A stretch of DNA of 64,000 bases from positions 124,001 to 188,000 of the forward strand of contig NZ_JNFG01000008.1 of assembly GCF_000729995.1 (NCBI RefSeq). The letters run 5' to 3'. Origin of the DNA: Caballeronia sordidicola (GTDB lineage Bacteria > Pseudomonadota > Gammaproteobacteria > Burkholderiales > Burkholderiaceae). Shown here one piece after another: positions 18,298-28,600 of this stretch (positions are counted from its first letter, which is position 1; every line of letters begins with the position of its first letter). The position numbers and the translations under genes were made by a program. Below the pieces are notes generated by a model, which saw only the letters and a list, made by a program, of their open reading frames with translations, was not told the origin of the DNA and did not search any database.

Positions 18298-19326
18298 ATG
18301 TCTGATTTAAGAATTGCCATGCTCGGCACGGGCGCTCAGGGTGCGTCCATCGGCGCGGACCTGCAACTCGCAGGGCTGGACGTTACGTTTATCGAGCAAT
18401 GGCCTGATCACGTAGAGGCAATGCGGAAAAACGGTATCACGGTAAACCTGCCCACTCGCACGATCAATGCAAAGGTCAAAGCGCTGCATTTATGCGAGGT
18501 GGCGGAACTGCGCGAGAAATTTGATGTAGTTTTCATTGTTACGAAGGCATATGACACTAAGTGGTCGTGCCAGCTTATCGAGCCATACGTCAAGTCGGAT
18601 GGATTAGTCGTGGGCTTGCAAAATGGCATGTCGATTGACGCGATCGCAAGTGTCGTCGGTCCGCATCGAACCATTGGTGCTGTGATTGAAATAGCATCGA
18701 ACATGTTCGTTCCGGGCGTTACAAATCGCCAGAACGATAAAGACACGTCGTGGTTTGCCGTTGGCGGGTATGACGCGGCGACCAAGGGCCGTGCCGAGTC
18801 AATCGCCAATATTTTGAAGCATACGGGCACTGTCGAAGTGACATCCGACATTCGCTCGTCCAAATGGATGAAGCTCGTAGTGAATGCAGCGGAACTTGTT
18901 CCGTCCGCCATTCTCAATCTTCCCCTCGCTGCTGCGGCACGTGTGCCAGGAATGCTCGAATTCATGCGCCAGGCGGGCTACGAGGCAATCCACGCAGCAC
19001 TGGCAAGCGGTAGCAGGATCGTGCCCATTTTTGGCATGTCGGGTGTTGACCCATCCAAACCGGAGAAAGTGGTCGATGATCTGTTCGATGAAGTGCTCAA
19101 GACATTCTCTATGGAGAGCACGCTGACAACCACGCTGCAGGACTGGCGTAAAGGTCGCCGCGGTGAAACAGACGACGTCAATGGCTATGTCGTCGAATGG
19201 CTGGAGAAAGTCGGAAAATCTTCGCCAATCAACCTGCGCGTAGTAGAGATTGCGCACAAGATCGAGTCGGGTCAACTCGACGCTGATCCGTCCAACATCA
19301 AACTTCTGCTCGATGCCGTGAAGTAG
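18298..19326 (+). CDS. Ketopantoate reductase-like (ApbA/PanE family) oxidoreductase
   Basis: A 342-residue protein with an N-terminal Rossmann motif MLGTGAQGASIGADL (GxGxxG at about residues 10-15). It has the family's NGM-containing motif VVGLQNGMSIDAIA near residue 105, a central SSKWMKLVVNAA (family lysine and asparagine) and the C-terminal helical domain with TTTLQDWRKGRRGETDDVNG. Canonical PanE proteins are about 300 residues; this is a longer catabolic-type relative with NAD(P)-dependent 2-oxo/2-hydroxy acid or similar activity. AAGGA lies upstream of the ATG. A second, damaged copy follows directly. It is not likely to be the biosynthetic PanE, given its context. Confidence 0.88.
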   Translation: MSDLRIAMLGTGAQGASIGADLQLAGLDVTFIEQWPDHVEAMRKNGITVNLPTRTINAKVKALHLCEVAELREKFDVVFIVTKAYDTKWSCQLIEPYVKSDGLVVGLQNGMSIDAIASVVGPHRTIGAVIEIASNMFVPGVTNRQNDKDTSWFAVGGYDAATKGRAESIANILKHTGTVEVTSDIRSSKWMKLVVNAAELVPSAILNLPLAAAARVPGMLEFMRQAGYEAIHAALASGSRIVPIFGMSGVDPSKPEKVVDDLFDEVLKTFSMESTLTTTLQDWRKGRRGETDDVNGYVVEWLEKVGKSSPINLRVVEIAHKIESGQLDADPSNIKLLLDAVK

Positions 19327-19394
19327 CGGCCAGTTGTCCAGGCGGATCACTTGTCGACCCGACCTGTTTGATTTCACGGACCCAGGAGTTGATA

Positions 19395-20429
19395 TTGACC
19401 CAATGCCGTATTGCCCTACTTGGCACAGGCGCCAATGGCGCCACGATTGCGGCCGATCTTTCGCGTGCAGGTCACGACGTGGTGTTAATTGATCAATGGG
19501 CTGCTCATGTCGAGGCAATGCGCGCATAAGGCGTCAAGCAGATAATGCGTGACCAGACGATAGTGACCGAAGTTCGTGCCTTTCATCTTTCCGATGTTTG
19601 CACATTCACGGACCAGTTCGATATCGTATTGCTGTCATGCAAAGCTTACGACACGCGCTGGCACTGCCACCTGATCAAGCCGTATCTCAAACCCGGCGGC
19701 TTGCTTGCCGGCGTGCAAAACGGGATGACCGTCGATGCGATCACAGAGGTCGTTGGTTCGCACCGAAGCATGGGCACGGTGATAGAGATTTCATCGACGA
19801 TGTTTGATCCAGGCGTCGTACGCCGGGATTCTCCGCCCGATCGTTCCTGGTTTGCAGTTGGAGCAACAAGCACTGAAACGCAGGGACGCGAACTGGAAAT
19901 TTCGTCGCTGTTAAGTGATGTAGGCCGGGTAGCGATTGTGAAGGATATCCGCGCCACAAAATGGATGAAAATCATCAGTAACGCAACGACCCTGGTGACG
20001 ACTGCGATCCTGGGCCTCCCGATGCTGGAAGCGATGCATTTTCCGGGTATGCGGGAGTTCATGTTGCGCTCAGGTCAAGAAGCTTTGGAGGCAGGCTTGC
20101 TGCAAAATTACGACGTCTTGCCGATTTTCGGTTTGAGGTCAGAGGATGTCGCAGATCGGGAGAAGGTCGTTGAACGGCTCTTGGATACGTTGATGAGTGG
20201 GTTCGTTCTACCAGAGACTACAACGACGGTTCTTCAAGATTGGCAAAAAGGCCGTCGTAGTGAGGTTGATGACATGAATGGGCTGGTTGTGGACCAACTG
20301 GCCCTTGCCGGACGAAACGCTCCTGCCAATCGAGCAATCGTTCGCATTGCGCATCAAATTGAGCGACGGCAAGAAACACCGGGTGTTGGAAACATGCAAG
20401 TCCTATTGAAAGAAGTAATGCGACCTTGA
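19395..20429 (+). pseudogene. Second ketopantoate reductase-like gene interrupted by one in-frame TAA
   Basis: Starting at TTG 19395 (AGGAG six bases upstream) the frame reads TQCRIALLGTGANGATIAA and ends HVEAMRA at TAA (19527-19529). It then continues without any frame change as GVKQIMRDQTIVTEVRAFHL to 20429. Read through, the product is 344 residues, collinear with the 342-residue neighbour at 18298-19326 (KAYDTRWHCHLIKPYLKPGG, QNGMTVDAI, KWMKIISNA, TVLQDWQKGRRSEVDDMNG). A single nonsense change is the only visible damage. An ATG at 19545 would give a protein lacking the NAD(P)-binding glycine motif, so activity is unlikely unless the stop is suppressed or is a sequencing error. Confidence 0.88.
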
Positions 20430-20530
20430 ATTGGAAAATAACGCGACTAGCGATGACGGTCATTTCGGTTTTTCCCGGTCACAAAATTCGAGCATGACCG
20501 ATACGTGCCACTACCGAGGTAAATCAAACA

Positions 20531-21325
20531 GTGAAAATTGATCTTTCCGGAAAGACAGCGGTGATCAGCGCATCAAGCGCGGGTATAGGGCTAGCCATTG
20601 CAACTGGGCTGGCGGCGGCTGGCGCTGAGGTTGTGATCAACGGTAGAAAGCAAGACGCCGTGGACCGAGCGATCGAGCGCATTCGTCAGGATGTCTCAGG
20701 CGCGCGGGTGCGCGGCGTCGCTCGCGATCTTGGTGGGCGTGAAGGCTGTGATGCATTTGTAGAGGCGATTCCAGCAGCTGATATTCTTGTGAACAACCTT
20801 GGCTTCTTCGGTCCCGGGGATATTCTAGGAACCGACGATGATGAGTGGCAGCGTTACTTCGAGGTCAACGTTATGTCCGGTGTCCGGCTGACACGAGCCT
20901 ATTTGCAGGGGATGATCGAGCGAAAATGGGGTCGTGTCATATTCATATCTTCCGAGTCTGGACTTAGCATCCCTGGTGACATGCTCGCATATGGATTCTC
21001 CAAGACATCTCAACTGAGTATCGCGCGAGGCGTAGCGAAGTTTGCCGCTGGCACGGGCGTCACGGTCAATTCCGTACTGCCTGGTCCAACGCTATCGGAC
21101 GGTATTCGGGAAATGCTCAATGAAAGGGCGCAGGCAACTGGAAAACCGGTTGAGCAAATTCTTGATGAGTTCGTACTCGAAACCCGAGGCTCATCCATCA
21201 TCCGGCGGTCGACCAGTACAGAGGAGGTCGCAAATATGGTGGTTTATGCGAGCTCGATGCAGGCTTCGGCGACAACTGGGGCCGCGCTGCGCGTGGATGG
21301 TGGGATAGTAGACAGTATAAGCTGA
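20531..21325 (+). CDS. Short-chain dehydrogenase/reductase (FabG-like)
   Basis: A 264-residue SDR starting at GTG 20531 (CCGAGG upstream). It has a cofactor motif SASSAGIG (residues 13-20, a variant of TGxxxGIG), NNLG (88-91), catalytic serines at 140/141, YGFSK (Tyr154, Lys158) and a C-terminal GAALRVDGGIVDSI. The first glycine of the usual TGxxxGIG is replaced by Ala/Ser, as in a known SDR subgroup. It is the last intact gene of the plus-strand Dabb/EboE operon and would carry out an NAD(P)-dependent alcohol/ketone interconversion on an intermediate that is not known. Confidence 0.9.
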   Translation: MKIDLSGKTAVISASSAGIGLAIATGLAAAGAEVVINGRKQDAVDRAIERIRQDVSGARVRGVARDLGGREGCDAFVEAIPAADILVNNLGFFGPGDILGTDDDEWQRYFEVNVMSGVRLTRAYLQGMIERKWGRVIFISSESGLSIPGDMLAYGFSKTSQLSIARGVAKFAAGTGVTVNSVLPGPTLSDGIREMLNERAQATGKPVEQILDEFVLETRGSSIIRRSTSTEEVANMVVYASSMQASATTGAALRVDGGIVDSIS

Positions 21326-21389
21326 CTTCAATGTATCTCAACCTTGATTAGGCCTGTCCGCTCTGTTGTGCCAGGACTCAACGCCTGTG

Positions 21390-21600
21390 GCGACAGCTCG
21401 AACAACAACCGGCAACAATGCAGTTGACGCGTTCGATACAGCAGGACATTTTCTGCGACCCATTACTTGGGGGGTGTGCTTAACTCTCCGTGGGGCATCG
21501 CGGCGGCGCCGAGCAATTTCGACGCGCCCAGCAATGAACTACTTGTGGTCAATTGCGGTGGCACGATCAACGCATACGATGCGATCACGGGGCAGCCAAG
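21390..21600 (+). pseudogene. Fragment of a TIGR03118-like NHL-repeat protein
   Basis: One frame reads GNNAVDAFDTAGHFLRPIT. After a one-base shift near 21468 the next frame continues GGVLNSPWGIAAAPSNFDAP and ELLVVNCGGTINAYDAITGQ. Together these match the middle of TIGR03118-family secreted beta-propeller proteins of several hundred residues. Neither end is present and the two halves are in different frames, so this is a decayed relic. Confidence 0.6.
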
Positions 21601-22573
21601 CGCGAAGCACTGGTAAGCAGGCAACGCCATCAATGACGTTATCGCCGTTTTCCTAATTAATTTTACATAATCTTATTGATCGATTTTAAGTATGTATATA
21701 TATGAATCGTTCGCTGAAAATCAGCTAGGCTCGAAATTTAATTGAATGCGAGAATCATTTTCAGGATCGCGCCGTTCTTGTCAAACATCGACCAACCTTC
21801 CTTGCGCTCTACGTCCTGCACACTCCGTAAGAGAGTTCGCTCGGCCTCGCGAACGGTTCGAGCACCGAGCGGCCAGGCAGCGCTTCGTAGAGAAAGCACG
21901 CCAGATACACAGTCTTGAGCAGGCAACTCATCGGCGTTCCCGTGAACATGGCGCATCTCACCAACGCAAGGTGGTTTTCGAGCGAAACAGTTCGGGCCTT
22001 CGTGACAGGGAGCGGCAACAACATCTTTTTGGTAAGCGGGTCTTTCCGGAAGTAGTGGTGTGTATTGCGTGATTTTGGCGAACCGGCCAAAAAACGATTA
22101 TTTCTTGGCGGGTGACGGGGAACGGTGCCGCGCGAATGATGAATCTTATCCACCGATTCATTAACAGCTCTATGCCACCAATTCAGGGGGCGATAGTCTC
22201 CGTCATCCTTTGCAGCGGCTCGGGTCTCGCCAAATGCACCCTCCCGCCTTGCTGGAGTTTTTTCGTGTGCGTTGGCCCGTGAGGGTCTGCTCTCGACGTT
22301 CCTGACCGCTGAAGGTGGGGGCGTTCTTCCATTTGACGGTATCCAAGATGTGACCGACACCTATCGCGAGTGGGGATGGCATCACTCCTGGGCAGTTGAC
22401 GACACCGGCGCCATATACCTGCAAATCCAGTACGAGATGTCCGATCTGCCGACGGAGGCCAGTAACCGTGCAAGTAATGGCGATTTACGTGGGCTAACTG
22501 CTTTCGAAACTGTAGTTTGGCCTAAAAGTTTGCATTTTTTGCGATTGTTCAGACAATAAACCGTTACAGCATG
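21601..22573. other. Gene-poor stretch upstream of the CDI exoprotein
   Basis: No supported gene. It begins with an AT-rich segment (21650-21745) containing TAATTTTACATAAT (21658-21671) and TGATCGATTTTAAGTA (from 21677), both of which recur elsewhere in the window. Several open frames of 60-180 codons on both strands between 21740 and 22500 carry no family motif I know; they may be decayed genes. Confidence 0.5.
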
Positions 22574-22596
22574 TTACATTTTGTTTAAAAATGTAA
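22574..22596. promoter_or_regulatory. AT-rich dyad just upstream of the CDI exoprotein
   Basis: TTACATTTT and AAAATGTAA form perfect 9-bp arms around a 5-base spacer, 21 bases before the ATG at 22618. It could be a regulator-binding site or a leader hairpin close to the ribosome-binding region. No obvious Shine-Dalgarno sequence lies between it and the ATG. Confidence 0.4.
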
Positions 22597-22617
22597 GTAT
22601 TGGAATCGGGTCGAACA

Positions 22618-25600
22618 ATGAATGCAAAAAGCCATCGGTTGGTTTTCAACCGGCATCGGGGAATGTTGGTTGCTGTTGAGGAAACCGCTAGCACTGGACG
22701 TCAAGCGAGTCAGGGTGGATCCCGTAGTACTCGTGCAGGGCGTCACGGCCGCCAGGACCGATCGCAGTGCTCGGCGACTTTACGCTATCGAAAGGTGGCT
22801 CTCGCTGTGCTGGCTTGCGTGTTGCCTACGGCTGTCCTTGGGCAGGTCGTAGCCGATCCAAATGCTGGCGCACGTCGGCCGACAGTCATTCAGACAGCGA
22901 ACGGTTTGCCGCAGGTGAACATCGTCGCACCCTCTGCTGCTGGGGTTTCCACCAACGCATATTCGCAATTGTCGGTGCCGCACGCTGGGATGATTCTCAA
23001 CAATTCGTCCACGATCGTCCAAACCCAGCAAGCGGGCTACATCAACGGCAATCCGAACTTCGCGCCGGGCCAGTCCGCGCGCATTATCGTGAACCAGGTC
23101 ACGGGCAATTTACCGTCGTCCTTGAATGGCTATCTAGAGGTTGCGGGCCCCAAGGCTCAGGTAATCCTATCTAACGCCAATGGCATCCTGGTCGACGGTG
23201 GTGGTTTCATCAACACTTCCAGAGCCACGCTTACGACAGGCACGCCCAACTTCGATGCGGGTGGAAACGTCTCTGGTTTTACGGTGACGGGTGGAATGAT
23301 CACGGTTCAGGGCGCGGGCCTGAATGCAGCGAATGTCGACCAAGTCGATCTGATCGCGCGAGCGGTCACCGCCAATGCCGCGATCTACGCGAACAATCTA
23401 AACGTTGTTACAGGCGCGAATCAAGTTGACTACGACACGCTGGTGGCGACGCCCATCGCTGGGACCGGCACGGCGCTCGGCGTGAGCATCGACGTGAGCC
23501 AGTTGGGCGGCATGTATGCCAACCGCATCGTCCTGGTCGGCACCGAGCAAGGCGTCGGGGTGTCGCTACGTGGGGTGCAAGCGGCGCAGGCGGGCGATCT
23601 GACGCTCACCACGCAGGGTCAACTGCTACTCACCGGCCAGACAAGCGCCGCTGGCAATGTGTCACTTTCGGCGCGCGACGGCATCACCAATAGCGGCACG
23701 ACATATGCCGCGCAATCGGTCACAGTTAACTCAGGTGGGACGATTGCCAATAGCGGCAGTCTCGCTGCGCAGCAAAACACCACGGTCAACGGGAGCGCGA
23801 TCGCCTCGACCGGCCTGTTAGGCGCGGGCGTCAATGCCGATGGTTCGATGGCGCAAAGCGGCGACCTGACGCTGAGTGCCGTGAACTCGGTGTCTGCCAA
23901 CGGCACGAACGCGGCTGGCGGCAATGCGTCGGTGCAAGGCGCTAGCGCAAGCCTTTCCGGCAGCCAAACTTCGACGAACGGCAACCTGACCGCGACCGCG
24001 AGTGCGGGTAACCTTGATTTGACAGGCGCGACGACGCATGCGGGCGGCGTGTTGAATGCGAGCGCGCAGGGGAGCCTGATTAACGATCGAGCGTCGACGA
24101 GCGCGCAGGGGCCGCTCAGCATCACTGCAGGTGCCGTCTCGAATCAGGCGGGCCAGGTCGTTTCACTTAGCACCGCCAGCGTGCAAAGTGCTGGCGCGAT
24201 CAACAATCAGCAAGGGATCATCCAGGCAGCGGGCGCCGGGCGTGTTTCCGGCGCTTCGATCGATAACACGGCAGGCCGCATCGTTTCGTTGAACAGCGAC
24301 GGACTGTCCATTTCGAGCACGGGTGCGTTGACGAACGCGGTGGGCACTACGGGGAGTGGTGCGCAGGGTGGCGTGATTGGTGCCAACGGCGCGCTGCAAC
24401 TCAGCGCGGGAGCGCTCGCCAACCACGGTCAGATCAATGCGCTAGGGGACGTCGCTGTTAACGCGCAAGTGTTCGACAATACGTCGGGGACGACGACCTC
24501 AGGGGGAACGCTGAGCGCCACCGTGACCGGGGAGCTTAAGAACACTGGCGGCTCGTTTTCCGGTGCGAACACTAACGTTTCTTCTGGGTCGATTGACAAC
24601 GGTTCCGGCTCGATCCAGGGCAATCACTTGAGCCTTGCCGCGACGGGAGACTTCTCGAATCGCAGCGGCACGATCACACAATTCGGTACGGCGGACACGA
24701 CCCTCACCGCTGGCGGCGCGCTCGACAATACCGCGGGCACGCTGACGCTGAATGCGTCCAATCTGACACTTGCTACGGGCAGCCTGACGAACGATGCTGG
24801 CAAGATTGCGCACGCGGGAACTGGCGTGCTGACGGTAGGTGCCCAGGGCGCCGCGAGCAACGTAGGCGGTAGCATCGCGACCAACGGCCAAGTGATTCTT
24901 GATGCGGCTAGTCTGGCGAATGCGCAGGGTACAGTTTCGGCGCTCGGGGACTCGACGCTGACGATTCACGGCGTGCTCGATAACGCGAACGGACTGCTGC
25001 ACGCCGGCGGATCTCAAGCGGTGCAAGCCGGTGGCGCGATCACGAATCAGGGCGGCACCGTGGAGGCTGCAGGCACGCACGCGAGCCTGAGCATTTCGGG
25101 TGCGAGCGTGGACAATTCGACTGGGCGCATCGTGAATGTCGGCGATGGCGCGGAGACCGTATCAGCGCAGCAAGGCTTGAGCAATGCTGCCGGAGGATTC
25201 ATCGGCGGTAACGGAGACGTAGCCCTGTCGGGCCAGCAGATCACCAATGCTGGATCGGTGTCAGCAAGTGGCCGCGCGCAAATCAACGGAGCGCTCAATA
25301 ACAGCAAGGGCACGCTGATCGCGAACGGTGCGCTTGATTTGCAGACTACGAGTGCGATCCAGAACACGCAAGGCGAGATCCAGGCGGGCGGTGCGCTCAC
25401 GAGCACCTCGGCGTCGCTCGATAACACGGCTGGAAGGCTTGTGTCGCTCAACGCCGACGGCATGCTGATCACGACGACAGGAGCCCTGACAAACGCAACG
25501 GGTACGACGATCAGTGGTGCAGCAGGCGGGGTGATCGGCAGCAACGGCGCGCTGCAAGTGAAAGCGGGCTCGCTTGCCAATCACGGCCAGATGAGTGCGC

Positions 25601-28600
25601 TAACGGACACTACCGTCAACGCACAATCGTTCGACAATAGTTCAGGGGCAACCAGTGCCGGTGGCACGCTGAGCGCTACGGTATCTGGAGCGCTCACGAA
25701 CACCCAAGGCGCGCTCTCGGGCGTGGAAGCAGACCTCTCGGCCGGGTCGATTGACAACGGCGCTGGCATGATCCAGGGCAATCACCTGAGCCTTGCCACA
25801 GCGGGCGATCTGTCTAACCGCCAAGGTACGATCAGTCAGCTTGGAATCCTCGACACGACGATCACCGCTGGCGGCTCGCTCGACAACACCGGCGGGAAGC
25901 TTGCCTCAAACGCGACGAACCTGACGGTGAACACCGCTAGCCTGACCAACGACGCCGGTCAGATTGCCCACGCGGGCACGGGCGCTTTATCTGTGGCAGT
26001 CCAAGGCGCTGCGAGTAGCGTGTCGGGCAGCATCGCGACCAATGGCAACGCCGTCTTTAATGCGGAAAGTCTGGCGAATGCGCGAGGCACGATCTCAGCG
26101 CAGGGTGACTCCGTGCTGACGGTCCACGGCGCACTGGACAATTCGAACGGGCTGCTACACGCGGGCGGATCCCAAACGGTTCAGGCCGATGGTGCGATCA
26201 CGAATCAGGGCGGTACCGTCGAGGCCGCGGGCACACACGCTAGCTTGAGCGTTTCGGGTGCGAGCGTGGACAATTCAACGGGTCGCATGGCCAACGTCGG
26301 CGATGGCGTCATGACCGTTTCGGCTGGACAGGACTTAAGCAATGCGGCCGGGGGATTCATCGGCGGCAACGGAGGGGTCACGCTGTCAGGCCAGCAGGTC
26401 ACCAACGCCGGATTGGTCTCGGCCAACGGGGATGCGAACGTCGCAGGCCAATTCAACAACAGTACCGGAACGCTCACCGCGAGCGGCGCCATCGGCTTGC
26501 AGACGACCGGTGCGATCCTGAACACGCAAGGCGAGATCCAGGCGGGCGGTGCGCTGACGAGCACCTCGGCGTCGCTCGACAATACGGCGGGCCGGTTGGT
26601 TTCGCTCAACAGTGACGGGCTGTCGATCACGACGACTGGAACACTCACGAACGCGGCGGGTACAACGGCAAGTGGGGCTGCGGGTGGTCTGATAGGCACA
26701 AATGGCTCACTTCGGACGGCCACCGGGGCACTGGCGAATCACGGCCAGATCAGCGCGCTCGGCGACGCAACCGCGTACGCGCAGTCGTTCGACAATAGCT
26801 CGGGGACAACCACCGCAGGCGGCACACTGACCGCCGCGGTATCCGGAGCTTTCACGAACACGCAAGGCACTCTCTCGGCGGTCGAAGCGGATCTGTCGGC
26901 GGCATCGATCGACAACGGATCCGGCTCGATTCAGGGCAATCACCTTAGCATCACGACAGCGGGTAACCTGTCCAATCGACAGGGCACGATCAGCCAGTTT
27001 GGAAACGTCGATACGGCGATTTCCGCCGGTGGCGCCATCGATAATACCGGCGGAAAACTTGCATCGAACGCGACGAACCTGACGGTGACAGGGGCTAGCC
27101 TGACTAATGACACCGGTCAGATTGCCCACTCGGGGAACGGCACAATGAGTGTTTCCATGCAAGGCACGGTGAGCAACGTGGACGGGAGTCTCGCGACCAA
27201 CGGCAATGTTGTTTTTACTGCGGCGAATCTGGCGAACGCGCAGGGCACGATCTCGGCTCAGAGCAATTCGGCGTTGACTGTTCAAGGTGCGCTCGACAAT
27301 ACGAACGGCATGTTGCATGCGGGCGGCTCACAAGCGGTGCAAGCGACGGGCACGGTAACGAACCGAAGCGGCACGATCGAAGCAGCGGGGGCGCAATCGA
27401 CCGTGAGCGTGTCCGGTTCGGGTGTTGATAACACGGGAGGACGAATCGCCAATGCCGGTACTGGGCTCACGACCGTTACCGCGCAACAGGCATTCACCAA
27501 CGCAGCGCTGGGCTCGGTGCGCGGCTTCGTTGGAGGCAACGGTGACGTTACACTGTCGGACGCGCAGATCACCAACTCGGGCGATGTGAGCGCAACTGGC
27601 AATGAGACGCTTACCGCCCAGAGCGTGAACAACGCGAACGGCTCACTGGTTGCTGCCGGCAACATCGGCGTTCAGATACCCGGTGCATTCAGCAATCAGT
27701 CGGGGCTCTTGAGTGCGGGTGGTACCGCCTCCGTTGGCGCGGCTTCCATCGATAATTCGGCCGGCCACCTTGAAGGCACGCAACTCGCTGTGACCTCGCG
27801 AGGTGGTTTGAACAATTCGGGCGGCACGCTTACGCAATACGGCACAACCAACCAGCAGATCACCGTCGCCGGTACCTTCATCAACACATCGGGTACGGTG
27901 TCGAGCAACGCCACCTACCTGGGAATCACTGCGGCCAGCCTGATCAACGACCACGGTGTGATCCAGCATGCGGGCGCCGGCCAGTTCAGCCTGAGCGCCG
28001 CTGGCGCCGATACCAATATCGGTGGGCGGATCGGTACTAATGGTGCGCTTGTGGCGCAACTCGGAAGCCTCGATAACACGGGCGGTTCGATATCGGCTCA
28101 ACAGACCCTGAACGTGGTGGCGTCCTCTGACGTGGCGAACCGCAGCGGCGGCACACTCTACGGCAACACGGGCGCGAGTGTGACCACGCACGGCCAGTTC
28201 GACAACACGGCCGGATTCACAGAGAGCGGGGCAAGCCTTGCCGTGCAGGCAGACGGCGCGGTGACGAATGTCCAGGGGACCATCACGGCGAACGGCACGA
28301 GCGCGGCGCATGGCACGCTCAGCGTGTCAGGGGCGAGCGTGAACAATACAGCGGGGCGCCTTACCAATGCCGCCGACGGCGCGACGACGATTTCTGCGGC
28401 AAGTATCGAAAATGCGGCGGGCGTCCTGGGTGGCAACGGCGATGTCGCCGTGAATGCGCAGAGCCTGTCGAACATGTCGGGTGCGCAGGTGGTGAGCTCG
28501 AGTGCGTTGAACCTGAATGTCATCGCAAGCGTGAACAATTCCGGTGGCTTGCTCTACGGGGGCACGGCCCTGCGGTTGATTCAGGCCAGCGTGTCGATGG

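Noticed and set aside
21738..22500. Frames on both strands between the NHL relic and the exoprotein, some protein-like (for example VNCPGVMPSPLAIGVGHILD on minus)
   Set aside because: No start signals, no family match, and mutual overlap; kept as an unassigned decayed stretch.
24202..27690. Possible CRISPR-like regular repeats
   Set aside because: The units are about 1.16 kb, coding and in frame; no short repeat-spacer array exists here or elsewhere in the window.
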